Below are positions 52,004-61,292 of a stretch of DNA of 64,000 nt, piece by piece; position 1 is the stretch's first letter; every line of letters starts with the position of its first letter. Location: NCBI GenBank assembly GCA_963716525.1, contig OY970315.1, forward strand, positions 2,356,001 to 2,420,000. Reading direction: 5' to 3'. Origin of the DNA: JBBREP01 sp963716525. GTDB lineage: Bacteria; Actinomycetota; Acidimicrobiia; IMCC26256; PALSA-610. The notes under the pieces are model-generated. The model was given only the letters and a program-made list of their open reading frames with translations. It made no database searches and had not been told where the DNA came from. The translations under genes were made by a program, and so were the position numbers.

Positions 52004-52911
52004 ATGCGAAAGGTCCTGACCCTCCTGTTCCTCATGCCCGGTGTGGCGCTCCTCGGCCCGGCAGCCGGCTGCTCGAGCTCGTCGCCCGGCGCGCACGGCC
52101 GCATCCCGGTGGTGGCCGCTGAGAACTTCTGGGGTGACGTGGCGCGCCAGATCGGCGGCTCGTACGTGGACGTCACCTCGATCATCAAGGACCCGAGTGC
52201 CGATCCCCACCTCTACGAGTCGGATGCGCGCGACGCGCAGGCGATCGCCGACGCCCGCCTCGTGATCGTGAACGGCGTGGGCTACGACGACTTCATGGGC
52301 AAGCTGCTCGGCTCGACGTCGGGCAACCGCACCGTGCTCACCGCGGCCGAGCTCGCTCCCAAGGTCGCGGACGGCGCGAACCCGCACCTGTGGTACGACC
52401 TCGGACGCGTCCGGAGCATGGCGACCGCGATCGAACAGGCGTTCGCGCGCCTGCGGCCGGCGCACGCGAATGACTTCGCGGCGAACCGCGCGCGCTTCGA
52501 CGCCGCACTGCAGCCGATCGACAGCGTGATCGCCACGATCAAGTCGCGCTTCCCCACGCGCCGGTGGCGTATACGGAGCGGGTGCCCGGCTACCTGCTGG
52601 AGGCGGCCGGGCTCGACATCGTGACGCCTTCAGGCTTCGCGCGCGCGATCGAGGACGGCAACGAGCCGAGTGCGGCTGACACCCACCGAATGAAGGACAT
52701 GGTGTCCGGCGACCATGTGCGCGTCCTGCTGTACAACGCGCAGGCCACGAGTGCGGTCACGCGTAGCGTGCGCAGCGATGCGACCGCCGCGGGGATCCCG
52801 GTGATCCCGGTCACCGAGACGATGCCGGACGGCGCGGCCTCGTACCAGGGCTGGCAGTTGCAGCAGGCGACGGCGCTGCTCCACGCGCTGGAGAGCACCG
52901 CTCACGCGTGA
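52004..52911 (+). CDS. znuA: Zinc ABC transporter substrate-binding lipoprotein (frameshift near 52563)
   Basis: An about 300-residue cluster A-I binding protein. It has a signal peptide with lipobox PAAGC at about residue 23. Metal-ligand His residues are in KDPSADPHLYES and GANPHLWYDL; after the break, VAYTERVPGYLLEAAGL and MKDMVSGDHVRVLLYNAQ (a late His) follow. The frames join in cacgcgccggtggcg. The protein captures zinc outside the cell for ZnuBC. The stop overlaps the znuC GTG (GTGA). Manganese specificity is possible but Zur next door argues for zinc. Confidence 0.84.
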
Positions 52912-53741
52912 CGATGCACGCGCGTCCGCTCGTGCAGCTGCGCGACGCCACGATGTCGTTCGGCGCGCGGGTGCTCTGGCAGCATCTCGCGCTCGAGGTG
53001 CAGCCGGAGGAGTTCGTCGCGGTGCTCGGGCCCAACGGCGCGGGCAAGAGCACGCTGCTCGACGTGCTGCTCGGCATCACCCGGCTGACGTCCGGAACGG
53101 TCGAGGTGATGGGCGCGCCCGCCGGCAGCCGGTCGCGGGCGGTGGGCTACGTGCCCCAGCAGAGGGGCTTCGCGCCCGACCTGCCGATCCGCGGCCGCGA
53201 CCTCGTGCGCCTCGGGCTCGACGGTCACCGGTTCGGCATCCCGTTGCCGTCGGCGCGGGTCCGTGCCGCCGTCGACGGCGCGATCGCCGCCGTCGGCGCA
53301 GACGACTACGCCGAGCGCCGGATCGGCACGCTGTCCGGTGGCGAGCAGCAGCGGTTGCGGATCGCCCAGGCCGTCGTCGGCGAGCCGGAGCTCCTGCTGT
53401 GCGACGAGCCGTTGCTGTCGCTCGACCTCGGGCAGCAGCACGCGGTGACCGCGTTGATCGACGAGCAGCGGCGGGCGCGCGGCTGCGGTGTGATGTTCGT
53501 GACCCACGACATCAACCCCGTGCTGCGCTACGTGGACCGCGTGCTGTACATCGTCGGGGGTCGTTGGGCGGTGGGCACGCCCACAGAGGTGATGCACAGC
53601 GAGCAGCTGAGCCGGCTCTACGACACTCCGGTGGATGTGCTGGAGCTCGGTGGCCGTCTCGTCGTGGTCGGCGCCCCCGACAGTGGTCTCGACGAGGCAC
53701 ACCACCACGATCACGTGCACGACGCCCCGGGGGTGCAGTGA
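52908..53741 (+). CDS. znuC: Zinc ABC transporter ATP-binding protein
   Basis: A 277-residue ABC ATPase. Walker A GPNGAGKST, Q-loop YVPQQRGF, signature LSGGEQQRLRIAQA, Walker B LLLCDEPLLSLDLG and H-loop FVTHDIN are all intact. The extreme C-terminus is His-rich (EAHHHDHVHD), a possible intracellular zinc-binding tail. It couples ATP hydrolysis to zinc import with ZnuA and ZnuB. It overlaps both neighbours by 4 bases. Confidence 0.92.
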   Translation: MTMHARPLVQLRDATMSFGARVLWQHLALEVQPEEFVAVLGPNGAGKSTLLDVLLGITRLTSGTVEVMGAPAGSRSRAVGYVPQQRGFAPDLPIRGRDLVRLGLDGHRFGIPLPSARVRAAVDGAIAAVGADDYAERRIGTLSGGEQQRLRIAQAVVGEPELLLCDEPLLSLDLGQQHAVTALIDEQRRARGCGVMFVTHDINPVLRYVDRVLYIVGGRWAVGTPTEVMHSEQLSRLYDTPVDVLELGGRLVVVGAPDSGLDEAHHHDHVHDAPGVQ

Positions 53742-54577
53742 TCGCCGTCGCGCTGTATCTGGATCAGCCCTTCGCCCAGCACGCGCTCGTCGCCGGCGCG
53801 CTCGTCGCGCTTTCGTGCGGCCTCATCGGACCGTTCGTGGTGACCCGGCAGATGGCGTTTGCGGTGCACGGTACGAGTGAGCTGGCGTTCACCGGCGCCG
53901 CGGCGGGGCTGCTCGTGGCCGACAACGCGGTCGCCGGCGCGCTCGCCGGCGCGCTGGTCGTTGCCGCGCTCATCGGCGCGTTGAGCGTGCGGGAGCGGGA
54001 GCGGGATTCGGCGATCGGCGTGGTGCTCGCGTTCGGCCTCGGGATCGGCGTGCTGCTCCTCGGCTACTACCACGGCAACGCCACCGCGGCGACGAACATC
54101 CTGTTCGGCAACATCTTCGGGGTGAGCAACGATCAGCTCGTCGGGCTCGTAGCGATCGGCCTGATCGTCACCGCGGCGATGCTCGTGTTGTTCCGTCCGC
54201 TGCTGTTCGCGTCGGTCGACCCCCGCGTGGCGGTCGCGCGGGGCCTGCGCGTCCGCACGCTCGGCATCGTGTTCCTCCTCGTGCTCGCGTTCGCGGTCAC
54301 CGAAGCCGCCCAGATCGTGGGCACGCTGCTCGTGCTGAGCCTTGCCATTACGCCCGCGGCCGCCGCGCAACGCTGGTCGGCCCATCCGCTCGTCGTCACC
54401 GCGCTGTCGATCGCCTTCGCGCTCGCCGCATGCGTCGGCGGGATCCTCGCCGGACTCGCGAGCAGCACGGTGAAGCCGAGCGTGTTCGTCACGAGCTTCA
54501 GCTTCGGGCTGTACGCCGTCTCACGGGTGCTCGCCGCGGTGCGGGCGCGCCTGCGAACCCCCGCCGCCGGCACCTGA
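53738..54577 (+). CDS. znuB: Zinc ABC transporter permease
   Basis: A 279-residue, about eight-helix permease of the metal-ABC-3 family. Segments such as GLIGPFVVTRQMAFAVHGTSELAFTG (trimmed), TNILFGNIFGVSND and VGTLLVLSLAITPAAAA are characteristic. It forms the membrane channel for ZnuAC. The GTG at 53738 overlaps the znuC stop codon (GTGA), so the three genes form one operon transcribed away from zur. Confidence 0.91.
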   Translation: MIAVALYLDQPFAQHALVAGALVALSCGLIGPFVVTRQMAFAVHGTSELAFTGAAAGLLVADNAVAGALAGALVVAALIGALSVRERERDSAIGVVLAFGLGIGVLLLGYYHGNATAATNILFGNIFGVSNDQLVGLVAIGLIVTAAMLVLFRPLLFASVDPRVAVARGLRVRTLGIVFLLVLAFAVTEAAQIVGTLLVLSLAITPAAAAQRWSAHPLVVTALSIAFALAACVGGILAGLASSTVKPSVFVTSFSFGLYAVSRVLAAVRARLRTPAAGT

Positions 54578-54685
54578 GCGGGGCGGCGGCAACAAGGCTC
54601 GTCCGCGGCCGCGATATCGGCGCAACGCCATTGTGGACCCGTCACCGCGCCTCTACCATTGCCCCTGGTTTCCGGCATCGGCCGG

Positions 54686-56158
54686 ATGGGCGGACAGAAC
54701 GTGCACACCAGAGGAACGAGACGCGGCGTCGCGCTCGCGATCGCCGTCGCGCTGAGCGCGATCGGCTCGGCCGTGCCAGCCGGTGCTCGCGCGGCTCCGG
54801 GCGCAGCGTGCTCCAGCAGCTGCGACTGGCTCGGATACCTCGGTGGTCCTTCGCACACGTCGGCGAGCCGCGACGCCGCGATCCGGCCGGCCGACGTCGC
54901 CAAGCTCCAGTCGCACTGGCGATTCGTGCCCCGGCCGGTGCCGTCGCCCGCGATCTACGCCACCCCGGCGACGTTCGGGAACACGATCTACGTGGCCGGC
55001 GACGACGGTGTGCTCGCCGCACTCGACCAGACCACCGGCGCGGTGCGCTGGCAACGCGACTTCGGCTTCGTGCCGAAGCTCACGTGCTCTACGGGCCAGG
55101 GCATCATCGCGTCGCCCGCGGTGCGCCCCGACGCCCACGGCAAACCGCTCGTGTACCTGAACGCGCCCGACGGCTACCTCTACGAGCTCAACGGCAGCAC
55201 GGGCGCCACGGTGTGGCGCGCGCTGGTGCAGATACCGTCGAAGACGAAGAACGACTCGTACGCGTGGGCGAGCCCGACGCTCTACAAGGGCCGCGTGTAC
55301 GTCGGCATCTCGTCGCAGTGCGACACCCCGTTCGTACGCGGTGGGGTCAAGTCGTACAACATGTACACGGGCAAGCCCGTCGCCACGTTCTGGACGATCC
55401 CGGCCGGGTTCGCGGGCGCAGGAGTGTGGACGAGCGTGGCGGTCGACGCGACCGGCGCGTACATCACTACGGGGTCGACCACACCCGCGATCGAGAAGGC
55501 ACATCCGCCCACGCCCACGAACGGCTTCGACCAGTACTCGATCGTCCGCCTCGATCTCTCCACCTTGAAGGTCCTCGGGAAGTGGTCCGCGCCCGACCGC
55601 CATTTCGGCGATCCCGACTTCGGGTCGAGTCCGGTGCTGTTCGGCGCCACCATCATGGGCAAGCGGGGGGTGCCGATGGTCGGTGCCTGCGGCAAGGACG
55701 GGTACTTCTACGCGGTGCGGCGCGACACGATGCAACTCGTGTGGTCGCGCCTCGTGGGGACCGCGTCGAGCGACGGCACCGCGGCCTGCTTCTCGGGCGG
55801 TGTGTGGGACGGTTCCCAACTGTTCGTCGCCGGCAACGCCACCACCGTCAAGGGTGTGAAGGTGCGCGGGTCGGTGCGCAAGCTCGACCCGGCCACCGGA
55901 GCGATCCGTTGGGAGATCCCGCTCACCGCGAACCCGCTCGGTTCGGGCAGCATGAACGGCGCCAAGCTGCTCGCGTACGGAGGTACGGACTGGCAGGACG
56001 GGTCGGGCAACGGCGTGTTCATCATCGACGTGCGCCACCACCGGATCGTCAGGGTGTTACCCGAAGCCGGCAACTTCCCCGAGTTCGCGCAACCCATCTG
56101 GGCGGGAACTCACCTGTTCACCGCCCGGACCGACGCGCTCGTCGAGTGGTCGCGCTGA
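54686..56158 (+). CDS. Secreted PQQ-like beta-propeller protein
   Basis: A 490-residue protein with a signal peptide (RGTRRGVALAIAVALSAIG, cleaved near AGARA) and repeated PQQ-enzyme-like blades: VYVAGDDGVLAALDQTTGAVRW-type strands recur as YLNAPDGYLYELNGSTGATVW (shown in part), KVRGSVRKLDPATGAIRWEIP and VFIIDVRHHRIVRVLPEAG. Conserved dehydrogenase Asp/Glu ligands for PQQ and Ca are not recognisable, so it is more likely a binding or scaffold propeller than an active dehydrogenase. Starts at ATG 54686 or GTG 54701 are both possible. It is convergent with the beta-helix gene. Confidence 0.74.
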   Translation: MGGQNVHTRGTRRGVALAIAVALSAIGSAVPAGARAAPGAACSSSCDWLGYLGGPSHTSASRDAAIRPADVAKLQSHWRFVPRPVPSPAIYATPATFGNTIYVAGDDGVLAALDQTTGAVRWQRDFGFVPKLTCSTGQGIIASPAVRPDAHGKPLVYLNAPDGYLYELNGSTGATVWRALVQIPSKTKNDSYAWASPTLYKGRVYVGISSQCDTPFVRGGVKSYNMYTGKPVATFWTIPAGFAGAGVWTSVAVDATGAYITTGSTTPAIEKAHPPTPTNGFDQYSIVRLDLSTLKVLGKWSAPDRHFGDPDFGSSPVLFGATIMGKRGVPMVGACGKDGYFYAVRRDTMQLVWSRLVGTASSDGTAACFSGGVWDGSQLFVAGNATTVKGVKVRGSVRKLDPATGAIRWEIPLTANPLGSGSMNGAKLLAYGGTDWQDGSGNGVFIIDVRHHRIVRVLPEAGNFPEFAQPIWAGTHLFTARTDALVEWSR

Positions 56159-56174
56159 ACCGCGGCCTACCGGC

Positions 56175-57914
56175 TCACCAGGGCGTGGCCGCGCCGGCTT
56201 CCTGGCCGGTGCACCGGAAATCGGCGAGGGTGAGCCACCGCAGCTGACGGCTGCCCGCCGGGCCCGCCACGCAGCCCGACGCCGCGACATGCGCGGGCCG
56301 GGCCTGCCACATCGCGACGAACGCCGGGACCTTCGCGTGCTGCGGGTCCACCGGCCAGCCCTGTCGGTGGAAGTTGTCGTGGCCGGTGGTCACGTCGAGG
56401 ACAGCAGCATCGCGCTGCGCAAGATCGTCCTGCACCGCGATCTGGTACTGGCAGCCGTCGAGCGCGTTCTGCACAGTGAGCGAAGGGTTGCATTGCACGT
56501 ACGTGTGCGGCGAGGGCGCGTAATAGAACCCGTTGGCGTGGATGTCGATGTCCTTCACATCGAACGTGAGGTCGGCCGGGTGGACCCGATCGGGGTCGGA
56601 GTCGTGGTTGCTCGGGTTGTTCGCGTATGTACGCGTGCCTTCCTGGATCTCGATACCGACGAGATTGCCGCGCAGCAGGTTGTGGCTCAGCGACACCTGT
56701 GACGACTCGTAGACAAGGAGCGCCGCCTGGCCGTTGCCGATGCCGACATTGCCGGTGATGACGGCGTGCGCGGACACCTCGTACTTCAGGCCGTTCCAGG
56801 TGTTGTCCTGTAGCACGTTGTCGGCGACGGTCGCGTCGTAGGCCGAACGATCGAACCACAGTCCGATGCCGGTGTTCGCGCCGAACACGTTGTCGACGAC
56901 TGTCGCATGCCACGTCGAGAGCAGCTTGGCCCCGCCCGCCTCGGCCCCCTCGTAGTAGTGCTTCGTGTTGTTGCGGTAGAAGAGCGAGTGCTGCACGATG
57001 ATGCCGTCGGACTCGACGGTGTCGAGGCCGAGCTCGCCGTTGTGGTCGAACGTCGACCGGTCGACGAGCACACCGCCACCGGCCACCGGAGTCTGCGCCG
57101 GCGGGATGTCACCCTGGGTCTTGAGACCACGAACCGAGTTGAACGAGAAGAAGTCGTCGCGGAACACGACGCCGGTCGCATCGCCGCTGTACACGGCGGT
57201 GTCCTGGTGCGCTGCGAGATCGGCGGCGTTGTGGTCGTTGCCCGCGTACTTCCGCACGCCGATTCCCTCGAGCACCGATTGTGACGCCGCGCTCGTGAAC
57301 ACGAGGGCGGTTTCCTTGTCGGTGACGGTCGTGTCGGGCCCCGGATCGAAGTTGATCGTCAACAGGTGATCGGTCCGGTCGACGTAGTAGCGGGGCGGGA
57401 AGTGGACGCCGGATTCGGCGACGAGCGGTGTTGCCGACTCCGCGATCGCCACGCCGCCCTTGAACACCTGGTCGGCGTGGTACGGCAGGCCGAGCTGTGC
57501 GCACGGCAGGTGCGGCAGCGTGGTATTGCAGAAATCCTTATCGTACGGATGCGACCACAAGCCGTTGCCACCGGCCCAGTAGCGGTAGGGGATCGAGCCG
57601 TCGAGCCACGCCTTCGGCCGCGCTCGGGCCGCCGGCAAGTGTTCCGCCCGGATCGTGACGGAGGGTGCGGAGACGGAAAGGTTGTCGACGCGGTAGACGC
57701 CGTCGGCGAGCTCGACGGTGTCGCCCGCGTGCACGAGATGCACGAGCGCGTACTTCAGGTTGTGCGCGGGCGCGCCGTCCGGCGTGACCACCCACGTGGT
57801 CGGCGTGGTCGGATGGGTCGACGTGGTCGGAGGGCTCGACGTGGCGACGGCCACGCGGGGCACCGCCGCCGAGCCGAGTGCCATGGCGATCGCGACGACA
57901 GTTCGGGGCCTCAC
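56175..57914 (-). CDS. Secreted right-handed parallel beta-helix protein
   Basis: A 579-residue extracellular protein. Signal peptide from the GTG at 57914 (RPRTVVAIAMALGSAAV, cleaved before VAVATSS). A Thr/Pro-rich linker follows, then a pectate-lyase-like beta-helix with repeated coils rich in Asn/Asp (VVDNVFGANTGIGLWFD, VADNVLQDNTWNGLKYE, VITGNVGIGNGQAALLV, LSHNLLRGNLVGIEIQ). Such folds bind or cleave polysaccharides. The catalytic residues are not identifiable, so the activity is open. The start codon overlaps the stop of the quinone oxidoreductase gene (GTGA). Confidence 0.78.
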   Translation of the reverse strand: MRPRTVVAIAMALGSAAVPRVAVATSSPPTTSTHPTTPTTWVVTPDGAPAHNLKYALVHLVHAGDTVELADGVYRVDNLSVSAPSVTIRAEHLPAARARPKAWLDGSIPYRYWAGGNGLWSHPYDKDFCNTTLPHLPCAQLGLPYHADQVFKGGVAIAESATPLVAESGVHFPPRYYVDRTDHLLTINFDPGPDTTVTDKETALVFTSAASQSVLEGIGVRKYAGNDHNAADLAAHQDTAVYSGDATGVVFRDDFFSFNSVRGLKTQGDIPPAQTPVAGGGVLVDRSTFDHNGELGLDTVESDGIIVQHSLFYRNNTKHYYEGAEAGGAKLLSTWHATVVDNVFGANTGIGLWFDRSAYDATVADNVLQDNTWNGLKYEVSAHAVITGNVGIGNGQAALLVYESSQVSLSHNLLRGNLVGIEIQEGTRTYANNPSNHDSDPDRVHPADLTFDVKDIDIHANGFYYAPSPHTYVQCNPSLTVQNALDGCQYQIAVQDDLAQRDAAVLDVTTGHDNFHRQGWPVDPQHAKVPAFVAMWQARPAHVAASGCVAGPAGSRQLRWLTLADFRCTGQEAGAATPW

Positions 57915-58969
57915 CACAGCTGCACGATCGTGCGGCCGGTCGTCCTGCGGCCGGCCAGCGCCTCGATCGCGTCGGGAATCTCCTCGAAGCCGGCCACCCG
58001 ACCGACGACCGCCCGCAACCGACCGGTCGTCACGAGCTCGACGACCTCGGCCATGATCTGCGCGCCGCGCCCCGCAGGAACGAAGTTCCACCCCATCGCC
58101 CGCTTCACCATGCCGGCCATGGCGTCGTCGGCGTAGGCGAGGAGCACACCGCACAGCTTGGCGTTCGCGAGCGCGATGCGGCGGGGGACGATCGACGCCT
58201 CGTCGGCGAGCGTCTTGTCGGACGCGAAGCCCATCATCAAGTACCGGCCGTCGTACGCGAGGCAGCCGAGCGAGGCCTCGAACACCGCGGCGCCCACGTT
58301 GTCGAACACGACGTCGACACCGCAACCATCGGTGGCGTCGAGCACCGCGGCGGCAAAGTCGGTGGTCCGGTAGTTGATCGCGACGTCGGCCCCGAGCTCG
58401 CGGCAGAGCGCGAGCTTCTCCTCCGTCGACGCGGTCGCGAGGACGCGCGCGCCGGTGTGCTTCGCGAGTTGTACGGCGGCCGATCCGGAGCCGCCGGCCG
58501 CGGCGTGCACGAGCACGGACTCGCCGGGCTGGAGGTGCGCCCGGTCGAGCAGCCCGAGCCAGGCGAGATGGAACGGGAAGTACAGCGCCGCGGCGTCGGG
58601 GAGCGGGATCGTGTCGGGCAGGGGGAAGGCCGAGATCGCCGGGCACACCGCGAACTCGGCGAAGCCGCCGTGGGCGCCCTTCGGCATCGCCACGACCCGC
58701 TCGCCCAGGCGGCCGTCGACGCCGTCGCCGCATGCCTCGACGATGCCCATCACCTCCATCCCCGGGCTGTACGGCAGCTCGGGTCGCACCATCATGTTGC
58801 CGCCGGTGATGCGTTCGAGGTCGTTGAGGTTGAGCGGGATCGCCTGCACGCGCACGAGGAGCTCGCCGGCCTCGGGCGCCGGCACCTCGACAGTGTCGAG
58901 CCGCAGCACGTCACGCGGCGCTCCGTAGGTGTGCAATCGCCAGGCCCGCATGGTCGCCGTCCCGGCCAT
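57911..58969 (-). CDS. NADPH:quinone oxidoreductase / zinc-less MDR dehydrogenase
   Basis: A 352-residue medium-chain dehydrogenase. The N-terminal GroES-like part begins MRAWRLHTYGAP and includes PLNLNDLERITGG and PYSPGMEVMGIVEACGDGV. The cofactor motif is VLVHAAAGGSGSAAVQLAKHTGARV (AAxGGVGxxA-like, NADPH). Zinc-binding Cys are absent, fitting quinone oxidoreductase or reductases of activated double bonds. The C-terminal GRRTTGRTIVQLW is typical. ATG at 58969 or 58951 may be the start. It precedes the beta-helix gene with a 4-bp overlap. Confidence 0.87.
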   Translation of the reverse strand: MAGTATMRAWRLHTYGAPRDVLRLDTVEVPAPEAGELLVRVQAIPLNLNDLERITGGNMMVRPELPYSPGMEVMGIVEACGDGVDGRLGERVVAMPKGAHGGFAEFAVCPAISAFPLPDTIPLPDAAALYFPFHLAWLGLLDRAHLQPGESVLVHAAAGGSGSAAVQLAKHTGARVLATASTEEKLALCRELGADVAINYRTTDFAAAVLDATDGCGVDVVFDNVGAAVFEASLGCLAYDGRYLMMGFASDKTLADEASIVPRRIALANAKLCGVLLAYADDAMAGMVKRAMGWNFVPAGRGAQIMAEVVELVTTGRLRAVVGRVAGFEEIPDAIEALAGRRTTGRTIVQLW

Positions 58970-59011
58970 CAACCGACCCTAACAGGGTGCCGGCGCGGCG
59001 AGCCGGGCCGC

Positions 59012-59057
59012 CGTGGTACTGCGTATGTCAGCTGGAGCTGACATACGCAGTACCACG
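59012..59057. terminator. Perfect 22-bp inverted repeat between ALDH and oxidoreductase genes
   Basis: Arms 59012-59033 and 59036-59057 pair perfectly around a GG centre (cgtggtactgcgtatgtcag, ct, gg, ag, then the complement). It is downstream of the minus-strand ALDH gene and upstream of the minus-strand oxidoreductase gene, so it may end ALDH transcription. It is less GC-rich than the surrounding sequence, unlike the other hairpins here. Confidence 0.6.
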
Positions 59058-59081
59058 AACGGCACCTCCGGGTTCGTGCTG

Positions 59082-60545
59082 CTAGCCGGCGGCGGCCACG
59101 CCTCCGCCGGGCGCGACGATCGACTTGAGCTCGAGGTAGTGCTCGAGGCCTTCCTTGCCGAACTCGCGGCCGATGCCACTCGCCTTGTAGCCACCGAACG
59201 GCGCCACGAAGTCCATCGTGTACTGGTTGATGCCGTAGGTGCCGGTGCGCACGCGACGGGCGACGTCGAAGCCGGTGTCGGTGTCGGACGTCCACACCGA
59301 ACCGGCGAGGCCGTACTCGCTGTCGTTCGCGATGCGGATCGCGTCGTCGACGTCGTCGAAGGGAATGACCGCGACGACCGGACCGAAGATCTCTTCACGC
59401 GCGATGCGCATGTCGTTCGAGACGTCGGCGAAGACGGTGGGCTGCACGTACCAGCCGCGGTCGATGCCCTTCGGCATCTCGCTCCCGCCCACCACGATCT
59501 TGGCCCCTTCCTCCTGGCCGAGCGCGATGTACTTCTGCACCCGCTCTTGCTGGCGTTCGGCGACCAGCGGACCGACCTCGGTGGTGGGCTGCATCGGGTC
59601 GCCCACCTGCAGCGAGCCCGCGAGCTGGCCGACGGCGTCGACGACGTTCGCATAGTTCTTGCGGCTCGCGAGGATGCGGGTCTGGGCCACACACGCCTGG
59701 CCGTTGTTCATGAACGACGCGAACTTGAGCCCCTCCATCGTGGCTGCGAGGTCGGCGTCGTCGAGGATGATCGCGGCCGACTTGCCGCCGAGCTCGAGAC
59801 TCACCCGCTTCAGCTGCTCGCCGCAGATCGCGGCGATACGCCGGCCCGCGGCCGTCGAGCCGGTGAACGCGACCTTGTCGATGCCGGGGTGCTTTACGAG
59901 GTGTTCGCCCACCTCGCGCCCGGCGGGCAGCACGGAGACGACGCCCTTCGGGATGCCGGCCTCCTCGAGCAGCTCCGCCATGAGGAAGGCGTCGAGCGGC
60001 GTCTCGGGCGCGGGCTTGACGATGATCGTGCAACCCGCGAGCAGCGCGGGTGCGAGCTTCGACATCGTGACGAACTGCGGCACGTTCCACGGCACGATGC
60101 CCGCGACCACACCCACGGGCTCGGAACGCACGATCACGTCACCGCCGAGCACGCCGCTGCGGTGCTCCTCCCACTCGTGCTGCTCGGCGACGGTGATGAA
60201 CGAGTTCAACATCATCCACGGTGCCGGCGACTGAGCGAGCTGCGAGAACGAGATCGGCGAACCCATCTCGACCGTGATGACCTCGGCCATGTCCATCATG
60301 CGGGCCGCGTACACGTCGGCGAACTTGCGGACCGCCTCGATGCGCTCGGCCGGCGAACGGCGCGGCCATTCGCCGTCGTCGAACACGGCCCGCGCCGCGG
60401 CGACGGCCCGGTCGACGTCGTCGACGCTCGCCTCGGGCACCGACCCGACCTTCTCCTCCGAGTGCGGCGAGATCACGTCGATGGTGGCCGAGCTCGCGGG
60501 CGTGACCCACTCGCCGCCGATGAAGAGCTTGTCGTACGTCTGCAT
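59082..60545 (-). CDS. NAD(P)-dependent aldehyde dehydrogenase
   Basis: A 487-residue ALDH. VPWNVPQFVTMSKLAPALLAG holds the cofactor region and active-site Asn, KPAPETPLDA the cofactor Lys, FTGSTAAGRR the GSTxxG motif, SLELGGKSA the general-base Glu at about 250, and FMNNGQACVAQTR the nucleophile Cys at about 285. It oxidises an aldehyde to the acid. The ATG at 60545 is preceded by GGAGGT at proper spacing. It is divergent from a PadR-like regulator with 132 bp between starts. Confidence 0.93.
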   Translation of the reverse strand: MQTYDKLFIGGEWVTPASSATIDVISPHSEEKVGSVPEASVDDVDRAVAAARAVFDDGEWPRRSPAERIEAVRKFADVYAARMMDMAEVITVEMGSPISFSQLAQSPAPWMMLNSFITVAEQHEWEEHRSGVLGGDVIVRSEPVGVVAGIVPWNVPQFVTMSKLAPALLAGCTIIVKPAPETPLDAFLMAELLEEAGIPKGVVSVLPAGREVGEHLVKHPGIDKVAFTGSTAAGRRIAAICGEQLKRVSLELGGKSAAIILDDADLAATMEGLKFASFMNNGQACVAQTRILASRKNYANVVDAVGQLAGSLQVGDPMQPTTEVGPLVAERQQERVQKYIALGQEEGAKIVVGGSEMPKGIDRGWYVQPTVFADVSNDMRIAREEIFGPVVAVIPFDDVDDAIRIANDSEYGLAGSVWTSDTDTGFDVARRVRTGTYGINQYTMDFVAPFGGYKASGIGREFGKEGLEHYLELKSIVAPGGGVAAAG

Positions 60546-60677
60546 GGTTGCGGACCTCCGCACGTGGGGCGCCGGAATGCCGCGCGCTGGGATGCGTGCG
60601 CCGGGAACGTTCGATTGGACTGTACCGCCGGCTCGTCCGCACATAACAAGGCGGCGGTTGCGGCTCGTGTGCGGCTG

Positions 60678-61244
60678 GTGAATGTGCGCGAAGGTGGGTG
60701 GGTGGCGCGTGCCGGCGACGACCTCCCACTTGCCGAGGAGGTGTGCCTGGCGCTGATCGCGGAAGGGCCGCGGCACGGCTGGTCGCTCGTGCGTGAGCTG
60801 GCACCCGACGGCGGGATTGGCCGGGTGTGGTCGCTGAGCCGCCCGCTCACGTACCGAGCCGTCGACGGCCTGCTCGAGCGCGGCCTGATCGAGCGCCGGG
60901 GCGCCGAGAGCGGCGGCGGGCCGACGCGCCAGTTGCTCAGCGTCACTGCGAAGGGGCGGCGCGCGGTGGAACGCTGGCTGTCGACGCCGGTGGAGCATCT
61001 TCGCGATGTGCGGACGGCGCTGCTGCTGAAGCTCGTGCTCGGTGAGCGGCGCGGCCGCGACCCACGCGAGCTGCTGCGGTCGCAGCGAGCCGCATTCGCT
61101 CCCCACGAGGCGGCGCTGCGAGCGGCCCACCGTCGAGGGGGAGCCGACGCAGTCGACCGCTGGCGCTACGAGTCCTCGCACGCGGTCATGCGGTTCCTCG
61201 ACGGCGCGTTGAACAGTGCGGAGCGCGAGCGCGAGCGCCGCTGA
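60678..61244 (+). CDS. PadR-like transcriptional regulator
   Basis: A 188-residue winged-helix regulator. The DNA-binding domain LPLAEEVCLALIAEGPRHGW, SRPLTYRAVDGLLERGLIERR, LLSVTAKGRRAVERWL has the PadR helix-wing pattern, followed by an about 90-residue helical C-terminal domain (Vir-type). It is likely to control the divergent aldehyde dehydrogenase gene, its nearest neighbour. Starts at GTG 60678, 60684 or 60702 are all possible. Phenolic acids are the ligands of PadR proteins generally, but the ligand here is unknown. Confidence 0.8.
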   Translation: MNVREGGWVARAGDDLPLAEEVCLALIAEGPRHGWSLVRELAPDGGIGRVWSLSRPLTYRAVDGLLERGLIERRGAESGGGPTRQLLSVTAKGRRAVERWLSTPVEHLRDVRTALLLKLVLGERRGRDPRELLRSQRAAFAPHEAALRAAHRRGGADAVDRWRYESSHAVMRFLDGALNSAERERERR

Positions 61245-61292
61245 GTAGTCTCGCTTTGACTAGTTGGCCCCCCTACGAGGTGACAGTGGACC

